A stretch of 6,041 nucleotides of DNA from an uncultured Oscillospiraceae bacterium (GCA_900763965.1 CAAFMG010000123.1:1-6041), one strand, 5' to 3'; positions 1 through 5,832 are shown, numbered from the stretch's first letter. Numbers and translations: made by a program. The notes: generated by a model from the letters alone, not told the origin.

Positions 1-13
1 GCTCCGCGCAGCG

Positions 14-44
14 AATCAAAATAAAATGATCGCCGGGGGCGATC
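14..44 (-). terminator. Orphan terminator-like hairpin with T-rich tail
   Basis: A perfect 7-bp stem (28-34 with 38-44, loop GGG) is followed on the minus strand by ATTTTATTTTGATT. The tail is identical to that of the SPOCS terminator. The operon upstream already ends at 345-394, so no gene in the window obviously needs it. Confidence 0.55.
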
Positions 45-58
45 ACTCAATAATCCAA

Positions 59-256
59 CGGCTATCAGCCGCCCGCCAACATGGCAAGTTTTTGAGCAGA
101 ACCGTTACACACCCACCAAGCCCTTAATATTGCAAATATACCATGTTTCGACAATATACCGCCGAATTGCATTTGCAAATATTTGGTATTGCATTATCGG
201 CGCTTTGCGCCGACGTTATTTCCCCCATGGGGAAATAACCGGGCGGCTGATAGCCG
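59..256. repeat. 16-bp inverted repeat enclosing a 198-bp non-coding segment
   Basis: CGGCTATCAGCCGCCC (59-74) is the exact reverse complement of 241-256. Each arm is itself partly palindromic (hairpins with loops ATC and GAT). The layout resembles a small non-autonomous element or a dispersed intergenic repeat. No target-site duplication was found next to the arms. Confidence 0.6.
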
Positions 257-259
257 CCC
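197..259. repeat. Three back-to-back perfect triloop hairpins
   Basis: Hairpin 1 is 197-213 (7-bp stem, loop TTT), hairpin 2 is 215-239 (11-bp stem, loop CAT) and hairpin 3 is 241-259 (8-bp stem, loop GAT). They are separated by exactly one C each (214 and 240). All stems are perfect and their sequences are unrelated, so this is not a tandem duplication. Confidence 0.9.
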
Positions 260-344
260 CTACGCAGTCTGTGCCACCGAATTACCGCCGCAAAAATTTC
301 GTTGCGTAAATGAAGTTTTAAAGAATACGCTCTACTAGGGTCTA

Positions 345-394
345 TCTAAAAAACAGCAGGGGCTGTCTCGAAAGGATTCAGGACAGCCCCTTGC
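345..394 (-). terminator. Intrinsic terminator of the GTPase operon
   Basis: A perfect 9-bp stem (359-367 with 382-390) extends by three more pairs around one bulged base (356-358 with 392-394). On the minus strand it is followed by TGTTTTTTAGA. It lies 28 nt after the stop codon of the GTPase-DUF1980 gene. Confidence 0.85.
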
Positions 395-421
395 AAATTC
401 ACATATTGGCTTTCTGGAAAA

Positions 422-1366
422 TCAGAAGGTGCAGACATCCGGCTCAGCAGGCTGGACATTGGTCTCTACCTGCAAAGCGGTGAGAACAGGGCCGATCTCC
501 CCCTTGTACAGGGGGTGCTTTTCTGCGCTGACCTTGGCCGTCACCATGACCCAGCCCCGGGATTCCAGGGACTTGGCCTCGGCATACCGGCAGGGAATGC
601 CGCAGAACTCAATGTCCTCCACACAGCAGGTCATCACAAACCGTCCGGGGGCGAACATGCCCTCCTTCTGGCGGCGGAGCATGGCAACCTGTCCCTTGAA
701 GCAGACGGTCTTGCCATCGTACTTCTTGGGCTCCTCGGTGACATCCCGGTACCACAGAGCGTAGTCCTCATCATGGATGCAGATCACGTCAGAGTTGATA
801 TCAAAGGGCAGCGGATCCTCCACATCGTCAAAATGGGTGCTGCCGTCGGTGAAATCATAGAGAATGTCGATCCGGCGGTTGGCCGCCCGGGCGATTTTGT
901 GCAGGGGCATGGTGTCGGCACCGGGCGTCAGGCGGTTGAACACCACCATCTGTGCGCCTACCAGCTTGTCCATCACCAGATTGCGCATATTGTTGTTAAA
1001 GGCCATAAAGGTGGTGGAATCGGCAAACATGACCTCCTGGGCCACCACCCACTCCTCGGGGAAGCGCATATACAGGTCACCCACCTGCTGCATACCGTTC
1101 AGCTCCATGACGATCCGCTCGGCACGGTACTTCTTCTGCAAGGCAGCCAGCTGCCGGGTGGTAACGGTCTGCTGATCCAGCACCTCCATCCAGACATTCT
1201 TGCCGGGATAGGTGGAGAAGTCATACTCCTCCTCCCCTTCTTCAAAAACCAGGAGCAGGGTGCGCTCCCCATCGTTGAACCGGGGATCCTCCAGAGTCTC
1301 CTGGATAAACTTGGTCTTACCGGAATCCAGGAAGCCAGTAAAGGAATAAACAGGGATCTGCTGCAT
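422..1366 (-). CDS. GTPase-like (COG0523-related) protein fused to a TIGR03943/DUF1980-like C-terminal domain
   Basis: Seen: a 314-residue protein with an N-terminal P-loop (GFLDSGKT, residues 11-18) in the position typical of CobW/COG0523 GTPases. IVMELNG (85-91) matches the E-P-S-G region of its neighbour, and FNRL (143-146) sits where the NKxD guanine motif should be. The CxCC metal motif that defines COG0523 proteins is absent; an acidic stretch FEEGEEEYDF (41-50) lies near that position. Residues about 200-314 resemble the C-terminal domain of TIGR03943/DUF1980 (YcgQ-type) proteins, with KTVCFKGQV and RFVMTCCVED, and cysteines at 247, 248, 255 and 259. No signal peptide or membrane helix is visible, so it is probably cytoplasmic. 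It starts 3 nt after the stop of the CobW-type gene, with only a weak GGGGTG ribosome site inside that gene's end, so translation is probably coupled. Inference: a partner of the upstream metallochaperone in metal homeostasis. The substrate is unknown. The domain assignments are from recognition, not a search. Confidence 0.85.
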   Translation of the reverse strand: MQQIPVYSFTGFLDSGKTKFIQETLEDPRFNDGERTLLLVFEEGEEEYDFSTYPGKNVWMEVLDQQTVTTRQLAALQKKYRAERIVMELNGMQQVGDLYMRFPEEWVVAQEVMFADSTTFMAFNNNMRNLVMDKLVGAQMVVFNRLTPGADTMPLHKIARAANRRIDILYDFTDGSTHFDDVEDPLPFDINSDVICIHDEDYALWYRDVTEEPKKYDGKTVCFKGQVAMLRRQKEGMFAPGRFVMTCCVEDIEFCGIPCRYAEAKSLESRGWVMVTAKVSAEKHPLYKGEIGPVLTALQVETNVQPAEPDVCTF

Positions 1367-1369
1367 GAT

Positions 1370-2500
1370 TTACACCCCAAACAGTGCGGCAATTCCCTTT
1401 TCGTCCAGCTTGGAGCCGATGACGCAGAGCTTACCGGTGATATCAGCGCCGCCCAGGCGGATGTTCTCCTCCTCGGGGACGTAGTCAAAGTGGATCCAGG
1501 TTCCGTCAGGAGCGGGGACAATGCCCTTGGCCCGCAGGATCATACCATACTTGCCGGAATCCAGCTCCTTGAGGGCTGCTTCCAGAAATGCCTTGTCAAA
1601 CTTCTTAGCCGTCTCCACGCCCCAGGAGGTGAACACCTCATCGGCATGGTGATGATGGGCATGATCATGGTCGTGGCAGCCGCAGGTGCAGTGCTCGTCA
1701 TGCTCCTCGTGGTCGTGGTCATGGTGATGACCGCAGCAGTGGCCCTCCTCATGGTCGTGGTCATGGTGATGGCCGCAGCAGTGGCCTTCTTCATGGTCAT
1801 GCTCCTCATGGTCATGATCGTGGTCATGGCAGCCGCAGGTGCAGTGCTCGTCATGGTCGTGGTGATGCTCCTGCTCCTGATGCAGCTTTGCCAGCTCGGC
1901 AGCCAAGGTGGACTGGCCTTCCAATGCGGCAGTCAGCTGCTGGCCGGTCAGCTGGCCCCAGGGAGTGGTGACGATGGTAGCCTTGTCGTTGTGCTCCCGG
2001 AGCATGGCCACGGCGGCATCCAGCTTGGCCTGGGGGATGGCATCGGTACGGGACAGGATGATGGTGGAGGCGGTTTCGATCTGGTTGTTGTAGAACTCGC
2101 CGAAGTTCTTCATATAGACCTTCACCTTACCGGCATCCACAACGGCCACGGTGTAGCCAATGGTAATTTCCTCGTTGGTGACCTTGTTGACAGCACCGAT
2201 CACATCAGACAGCTTGCCAACGCCGGAGGGCTCGATGATGATCCGGTCAGGATGATACTCGTCGATCACCCGGGTCAGGGCCTTGCCGAAGTCGCCCACC
2301 AGAGAGCAGCAGATGCAGCCGGAGTTCATCTCCGTGATGTTGATACCCGCATCCTGCAAAAAGCCGCCGTCAATGCCGATCTCACCAAACTCGTTTTCGA
2401 TGAGAACCAGCTTCTGTCCGGCGTAAGCTTCCTGGATCATTTTCTTGATCAGCGTGGTTTTACCAGCGCCCAAAAATCCGGAATAAATGTCAATTTTCAT
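1370..2500 (-). CDS. CobW/COG0523-family GTP-binding metallochaperone with a His/Cys-rich insertion
   Basis: Seen: 376 residues. Walker A GFLGAGKT lies at 8-15, ENEFGEIGID at 35-44, and the family's metal-binding CxCC motif at 61-65 (GCICC). EPSG lies at 90-93, and SRTD (150-153) occupies the guanine-specificity site where NKxD is usual. Residues 211-286 are a linker packed with about 32 His and 10 Cys, built from repeated units. A CobW C-terminal domain follows at about 288-372. Family knowledge: COG0523 proteins use GTP hydrolysis to deliver Zn, Co or Ni to client proteins, and His-rich tails bind or store metal. Zinc is the best guess, but the metal cannot be read from sequence. The ATG at 2500 is preceded by AGAAGGTG (2508-2515) at a suitable distance and by a good promoter (2538-2566). 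No cobalamin gene or riboswitch is nearby, so a role in B12 synthesis is unlikely. I found no recognisable Zur box in the upstream region. Confidence 0.93.
   Translation of the reverse strand: MKIDIYSGFLGAGKTTLIKKMIQEAYAGQKLVLIENEFGEIGIDGGFLQDAGINITEMNSGCICCSLVGDFGKALTRVIDEYHPDRIIIEPSGVGKLSDVIGAVNKVTNEEITIGYTVAVVDAGKVKVYMKNFGEFYNNQIETASTIILSRTDAIPQAKLDAAVAMLREHNDKATIVTTPWGQLTGQQLTAALEGQSTLAAELAKLHQEQEHHHDHDEHCTCGCHDHDHDHEEHDHEEGHCCGHHHDHDHEEGHCCGHHHDHDHEEHDEHCTCGCHDHDHAHHHHADEVFTSWGVETAKKFDKAFLEAALKELDSGKYGMILRAKGIVPAPDGTWIHFDYVPEEENIRLGGADITGKLCVIGSKLDEKGIAALFGV
1709..1792 (-). repeat. 42-bp tandem duplication inside the His/Cys-rich linker of the CobW-type gene
   Basis: Two adjacent 42-bp units (1709-1750 and 1751-1792) differ at only a few bases, and each encodes the 14 residues EEGHCCGHHHDHDH (237-250 and 251-264). 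They are flanked by two copies of another unit, HDEHCTCGCHDHDH (residues 216-229 at 1814-1855, and 267-280 at 1661-1702). The order is therefore A-B-B-A. The repeats are in frame and probably arose by slippage or unequal recombination. Copy number may vary between strains. Confidence 0.9.
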
Positions 2501-2537
2501 ATAAAAGCACCTTCTATATCAATTTTTTCTACCCTTT

Positions 2538-2566
2538 AGTATACCACCATCGAAATACAAAGGCAA
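2538..2566 (-). promoter_or_regulatory. Sigma-A promoter of the GTPase operon
   Basis: On the minus strand TTGCCT (2561-2566), a 17-nt spacer and TATACT (2538-2543) preceded by TGG, an extended -10. Transcription would start near 2531, leaving about a 30-nt leader with the ribosome site AGAAGGTG (2508-2515). The leader is too short for a riboswitch. No Zur-type palindrome was recognised around it. Confidence 0.75.
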
Positions 2567-2670
2567 GGGATTTTTCTCTTTTTATTCGACGGCTTTCGAT
2601 TGTTTTTCCCAGCCTCTATGGGATAGACTGAGTTCAGGCAAGTAAGATCCCCTGCGACACCTTGCCCAGG

Positions 2671-2699
2671 CGCCCCTCCGGCTCTCCCCCGGAGAGGCG
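2671..2699. other. GC-rich inverted repeat downstream of the DUF951 gene
   Basis: Arms 2671-2681 and 2689-2699 pair at 10 of 11 positions. A competing perfect 6-bp hairpin with a CCC loop sits inside it (2682-2687 with 2691-2696). It begins 10 nt after the DUF951 stop, where a terminator is expected. On the minus strand there is no U-tract after it, while on the plus strand a weak run, TCTTTTCC, follows. It may be a factor-dependent end signal, an RNA-stabilising structure or a dispersed palindromic repeat. Confidence 0.5.
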
Positions 2700-2709
2700 T
2701 CTTTTCCTG

Positions 2710-2901
2710 TCAGGGTGTCTGCTCCGCCCGCTCAATGGTGCGGATGTTTTTTTCCGCCTTAAACCGGGGGGTCATCACTTCATGGCCGCAGCCCAGGCAC
2801 TTGAGCCGGAAGTCCGCACCGGTGCGCAGCACCAGCCAGCGTTTTTCCCCGCAGGGATGGGCTTTTTTCATCACCAGTATATCGTTGAGCCGGATATCCA
2901 T
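2710..2901 (-). CDS. DUF951 family small protein (YyzM-like)
   Basis: Seen: a 63-residue protein with the family's characteristic pattern: NDILVMKKAHPCG near the N-terminus (6-18), RTGADFRLKC (26-35), CxxC at 35-38 and VMTPR at 42-46. Cys17, Cys35 and Cys38 could form part of a small metal site; this is inference. Length agrees with the family, whose members are about 60-70 residues and widespread in Firmicutes with no established function. The ATG at 2901 has an excellent AGGAGG site (2907-2912) lying between it and the rarA stop codon. With only 12 nt between the two genes, they almost certainly share a transcript. No signal peptide or membrane segment is present. Family membership is fairly sure; function is unknown. 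Confidence 0.9.
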   Translation of the reverse strand: MDIRLNDILVMKKAHPCGEKRWLVLRTGADFRLKCLGCGHEVMTPRFKAEKNIRTIERAEQTP

Positions 2902-2913
2902 GTCAGCCTCCTG

Positions 2914-4173
2914 TTATTTCTTGATGGCATCCCAATAGGCTTTTGCCGCTTGCTCCAGCTTATTGGGGCCGTATTCATAGTATGTTTTGCCTGCCAAAGA
3001 ATCCGGCAGATATTGCTGCCTGACCCAGTGGTTTGGGTAATTGTGGGGGTAGAGATAGCCCTGCTCCCGCTCCATGGTGTAGGTATCGGCGTGGACATTT
3101 TGCAGATGCCTGGGGATAGGCCCAGCCTTTCCCGCCCGCACATCTGCCAGTGCCGCATCAAAGGCAACATGGGCAGAGTTGGACTTGGGAGACGTGGCCA
3201 TCAGCACGGCGGCATCTCCCAAAGGGATCCGGGCCTCCGGCATTCCCAGCTTCAATGCCATTTCCACACAGGCGTGGACAATGGGAATGATCTGGGGATA
3301 GGCAAGACCGATATCCTCCGCTGCGATCACCATCAGACGGCGGCAGGCAGAGGGCATCTGCCCCGCCTCCAGCAGTCGCGCCAGATAGTGGCAGGCCGCA
3401 TCCGGGTCAGAGCCGCGGATGGACTTTTGCAGCGATGACAGCAGATCATAGTGGCTGTCCCCATCCCGGTCGGCCCGCAGGGCGCTTTTCTGGGTAACGG
3501 CCTTCACATCCTCCATGGTAATGGGAATCACGCCGTTTTGGGGCACTGCGGCGGAAAACAGCACCTCCACCGCATTCATAGCCTTGCGCAGATCCCCGCC
3601 GCAGCACTGGGCGATGTATTCCAGGGTGCCGTCCTCCGGTTCCGCATGAAGGGCTGTCCGTTCCTCCATAAAGGAAACCGCCCGCTTCACCGCCTTCAGC
3701 GCCGCCGGGGCATCAATCTGCTTGAATTCAAACACCGTGGAACGGCTGAGAATGGCGTTGAACACATAGAAATAGGGATTTTCCGTGGTGGAGGCGATCA
3801 GGGTGATCTTTCCGTTTTCGATATGCTCCAGCAGGGATTGCTGCTGCTTTTTGTTGAAGGACTGGATCTCATCCAAATACAGCAGCACCCCATTGGGTGC
3901 CAAAAACGTATCCAGCTGGGATACGATCTCTTTGATGTCCGCCGTAGAAGCGGTGGTGGCGTTCAGCTTGAACAGGGTGCGGTTGGTCTGCTTGGCAATG
4001 ATGTTGGCAACGGTGGTCTTTCCCGTGCCGCTGGGGCCGTAGAATACCATGTTGGGCACATTCCCGGAGTCGATGAGCCGCCGCAAAATTGCGCCCTGCC
4101 CCAGGATATGCTCCTGTCCCACCACATCGTCCAGCGTCTCCGGCCGCAGCAGGTCTGCCAATGGCTGATACAT
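2914..4173 (-). CDS. rarA: Replication-associated recombination protein A (RarA/MgsA), AAA+ ATPase
   Basis: Family knowledge: RarA (MgsA, related to eukaryotic WRNIP1/Mgs1) is a clamp-loader-like AAA+ ATPase that acts at stalled replication forks with SSB and recombination proteins. Seen: 419 residues, a normal length. N-terminal PLADLLRPETLDDVVGQEHILG is typical. Walker A GPSGTGKT is at 46-53, Walker B LLYLDEIQ at 97-104, sensor 1 around ASTTENP (127-133), an arginine-finger candidate in ILSRS (141-145), and sensor 2 GGDLRKAMN at 192-200. The MgsA tetramerisation part includes SALRADRDGDSHYD (230-243), AEDIGLA (285-291) and YPHNYPNHW (375-383). All key residues are present, so the protein should be active. 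The start at 4173 is supported by AAAGGAGGG (4181-4189), seven bases upstream. Its own promoter lies at 4201-4229. It is followed by the DUF951 gene in the same transcript. Confidence 0.97.
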   Translation of the reverse strand: MYQPLADLLRPETLDDVVGQEHILGQGAILRRLIDSGNVPNMVFYGPSGTGKTTVANIIAKQTNRTLFKLNATTASTADIKEIVSQLDTFLAPNGVLLYLDEIQSFNKKQQQSLLEHIENGKITLIASTTENPYFYVFNAILSRSTVFEFKQIDAPAALKAVKRAVSFMEERTALHAEPEDGTLEYIAQCCGGDLRKAMNAVEVLFSAAVPQNGVIPITMEDVKAVTQKSALRADRDGDSHYDLLSSLQKSIRGSDPDAACHYLARLLEAGQMPSACRRLMVIAAEDIGLAYPQIIPIVHACVEMALKLGMPEARIPLGDAAVLMATSPKSNSAHVAFDAALADVRAGKAGPIPRHLQNVHADTYTMEREQGYLYPHNYPNHWVRQQYLPDSLAGKTYYEYGPNKLEQAAKAYWDAIKK

Positions 4174-4200
4174 GATGCAGCCCTCCTTTCTTTTCTACCA

Positions 4201-4229
4201 AGTATAGCACAAACACTCCAAAAAATCAA
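4201..4229 (-). promoter_or_regulatory. Sigma-A promoter of rarA-DUF951
   Basis: On the minus strand TTGATT (4224-4229), a 17-nt spacer and TATACT (4201-4206) with an extended TGC just before it. The distance to the rarA ATG is about 27 nt. The -35 lies inside the T-tract of the upstream terminator, so the two signals share DNA. Confidence 0.75.
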
Positions 4230-4262
4230 AATAAAATGCAGACCCCTTCCGAGGTCTGCATT
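4221..4262 (-). terminator. Intrinsic terminator of the SPOCS gene
   Basis: A perfect 10-bp stem (4235-4244 with 4253-4262) with an 8-nt loop lies 7 nt after the stop codon. On the minus strand it is followed by a U-rich run, TTTTATTTTGATTTTT. It ends the SPOCS transcript just before the rarA promoter. Confidence 0.9.
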
Positions 4263-4269
4263 CTACCCA

Positions 4270-5766
4270 TTATAACACCGGGATCAGCAGCATCCGCTGG
4301 GGTTCCGGCTCGCCGGTCAGGCCGTTGGCCTCCTGGATCGCCGCCACGGTGGAGCCGCAGCTTCTGGCAATCTGCCACAGCCGTTCTCCCCCGGCCCGCT
4401 GCAAAATCAGTGACGGGCGGCCGGGATCAGGCTGCTTCCGTTCCCCGATCTCCAACTCTGTCACCATGGGCAGCCCCTGTCCTGCCAGGGAGCGCACCTG
4501 AACCGGCACCTCTGCCCGGAGGATCATCCCTCCTGTTCCCGCTGTGACCTGGGGCTGCACCGGCATGGGAAAGGCCCATATTTTGGCAGATCCATCGGCA
4601 TTCAGAGATAGGCTCCCCTCCCAGTGGTGGGACAGGGATTGCAGATGCCCCTGGGGATCATAATACAGCACCTGCTGGGTTCCCGGCTGCTCCAGGGTGA
4701 CTGCGTCCCCGCCCCGCTGCTGCCGGGGAAAATCCTGCAAAAATACCGCATCGGCAATGATATCCGCCTCTGTGGGAATGGTCTGCTCGGCATAGACCAT
4801 CTCCCGCCGGGTATCCAGCACAGCCGGAAGTGCCAGCATTTCCTGCTTCACCGTCACCTCCCGGAAGGGGCTGTAGGCATCCTCCACCGTCTGCACCACC
4901 TCCAGGTCGTCCACCAGGTACTGCCCGGTCAAGCCCGCCTTCAAATTCAAACCGCCCTCTGCATCCCAGTCCAGCTCCAACCGGGTCACTGCCGGGATGA
5001 CTTCCCCCTGGGCATCGGCAGACAAACTGCTCTCCAGATCCGCATATTGGGAAAAGGGCAGAGAAAAGTCCCAACTGTGCAGCTGTCCCTCCTGGCTGAG
5101 GTAGAGGATATGCAGATCTCCCTCACCCCGGAATACCAGCTTATTACCCAGTACCCGCACCTCGATCACCACCGGCTCCATACGGTAGTAGATCAGCTTG
5201 TCAACCGCCGGGGCAGAACCTGGCAAGCTCAGCCGTTCCTCCAGCTCAAAGGACTTCTCCCCCGCCTCCCGGGGCAGCCTTACCGGCCAGTCCCCACGCA
5301 GCAGCTCCACATCCGCTTCCTGCCCCTCCGGCTGACAGACGGCCTTGGTGTCGGGACACCAACACTGCACCAGCACAGAGATCCCGGCACGAAGCATCAC
5401 CTTCCCGGCAGAGACTGACCTGGCATCCACATACCGCAGCAGGGGCATTGCCAGGATCTTCCCCTCCCGGCAGCCCTCCGGCAGATCCCACTGCATCCGA
5501 AAGGGGATCCAGCTGTCCAGGCATCGGGGGGCAGAACCATCCTCCGGCTCATACAGCACCCATCCCAGCACGCCGCCGGTAATGTGCACGCTGTCCCCCT
5601 GCCACTGCTTTCCCCGCAGCAGGATCTGTCCCCAGGCAGAAAGGATCCGCCCCACGGCGGGCATCCCCTCCGGGATCCGTAATTCCTGGGTCTGTTCCAG
5701 ATTCTGCACCTGACACACCGCACTTTCCAGGCAGGCTATTTCCTTCACAGGAAACTGCATTTTCAA
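4270..5766 (-). CDS. SPOCS (DUF3794) domain protein with C-terminal LysM, SipL-like spore morphogenesis protein
   Basis: Seen: 498 residues from the chosen TTG start. A first SPOCS-like region lies at about 32-140 (VGRILSAWGQILLRGK, then GGVLGWVLYEPEDG). A second is at about 195-300, including NKLVFRGEGDLHILYL and WDFSLPFSQYADLE. A C-terminal LysM lies at about 453-498 (GERLWQIARSCGSTVAAIQEANG, then LLIPVL). No signal peptide or membrane helix is visible, so it is probably cytosolic in the mother cell. Family knowledge: C. difficile SipL has this layout and a similar length (about 500 residues). It binds SpoIVA through LysM and is needed for coat assembly. Start choice: AAGGAG (5775-5780) is 8 nt from TTG at 5766, 14 nt from ATG at 5760, and overlaps a GTG at 5773-5775, so TTG fits best and ATG is the alternative. 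A strong terminator follows the stop. Whether it is the true SipL orthologue or a paralogue cannot be told here. Confidence 0.92.
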   Translation of the reverse strand: MKMQFPVKEIACLESAVCQVQNLEQTQELRIPEGMPAVGRILSAWGQILLRGKQWQGDSVHITGGVLGWVLYEPEDGSAPRCLDSWIPFRMQWDLPEGCREGKILAMPLLRYVDARSVSAGKVMLRAGISVLVQCWCPDTKAVCQPEGQEADVELLRGDWPVRLPREAGEKSFELEERLSLPGSAPAVDKLIYYRMEPVVIEVRVLGNKLVFRGEGDLHILYLSQEGQLHSWDFSLPFSQYADLESSLSADAQGEVIPAVTRLELDWDAEGGLNLKAGLTGQYLVDDLEVVQTVEDAYSPFREVTVKQEMLALPAVLDTRREMVYAEQTIPTEADIIADAVFLQDFPRQQRGGDAVTLEQPGTQQVLYYDPQGHLQSLSHHWEGSLSLNADGSAKIWAFPMPVQPQVTAGTGGMILRAEVPVQVRSLAGQGLPMVTELEIGERKQPDPGRPSLILQRAGGERLWQIARSCGSTVAAIQEANGLTGEPEPQRMLLIPVL

Positions 5767-5774
5767 GCAGATCA

Positions 5775-5780
5775 CTCCTT
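5775..5780 (-). promoter_or_regulatory. Ribosome binding site deciding the SPOCS gene start
   Basis: On the minus strand the sequence is AAGGAG. It is 8 nt from the TTG at 5764-5766 and 14 nt from the next ATG (5758-5760). The longest open frame would begin at a GTG (5773-5775) that overlaps this site, which is implausible for initiation. The protein most likely starts M-K-M-Q-F-P. Confidence 0.7.
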
Positions 5781-5803
5781 CAATGAAACAATATCGTCAC
5801 CAG

Positions 5804-5832
5804 AGTATATTGTCCTGGGGACAGGTTTATGC
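5804..5832 (-). promoter_or_regulatory. Candidate promoter of the SPOCS gene
   Basis: On the minus strand a TATACT -10 (5804-5809) lies 17 nt after GCATAA (5827-5832), about 38 nt before the TTG start. The -10 matches sigma-A at five of six bases, but the -35 does not resemble TTGACA. GCATAA instead resembles the -35 of forespore sigma factors (sigma-F/G). The perfect small palindrome at 5811-5823 lies in the spacer. The sigma class is undecided, and the gene may also be read from the promoter further upstream. Confidence 0.35.

Larger units (their letters stand above)
1..421. other. Intergenic region with many hairpins, no gene seen
   Basis: I found no coding frame with a ribosome site and no tRNA or rRNA here. 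The DNA holds the operon terminator at 345-394, a cluster of perfect hairpins with 3-nt loops between 28 and 259, and an AT-rich middle (about 121-196). In the middle part, TTGCAAATAT recurs at 130-139 and 173-182, and ATTTGCAAAT (171-180) is a perfect palindrome. Bases 260-344 show no clear structure. Confidence 0.7.

Noticed and set aside
28..259. CRISPR array
   Set aside because: The hairpins are not copies of one repeat, spacers are absent or irregular, and no cas gene is present.
515..2539. 674-codon open frame on the plus strand, with a long hydrophobic Val/Met/Ala stretch resembling membrane helices
   Set aside because: It is antisense to both GTPase genes. The hydrophobic part is the reverse reading of His/Asp/Glu codons in the metal-binding linker. 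It has no supported start, and the sense genes have clear motifs.
2502..2600. Zur or similar metalloregulator operator
   Set aside because: I looked for the AT-rich Zur palindrome and found only weak short inverted repeats such as GTAT/ATAC.
2604..2621. Hairpin TCCCA...TGGGA as a terminator
   Set aside because: The stem is only 5 bp and neither strand has a T-run after it.
2502..2709. Riboswitch (cobalamin or metal) upstream of the CobW-type gene
   Set aside because: The promoter lies about 30 nt before the gene, leaving no room for an aptamer, and no B12-box-like sequence was seen.
2662..3438. 258-codon plus-strand frame
   Set aside because: Antisense to rarA and the DUF951 gene, with no recognisable domain.
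3451..4275. 274-codon plus-strand frame
   Set aside because: It lies opposite rarA, whose AAA+ motifs are unambiguous. Its composition is a shadow of the sense codons.
4624..5418. 264-codon plus-strand frame
   Set aside because: Antisense to the SPOCS gene, rich in His/Leu/Gln as expected for a reverse reading, and without domain features.
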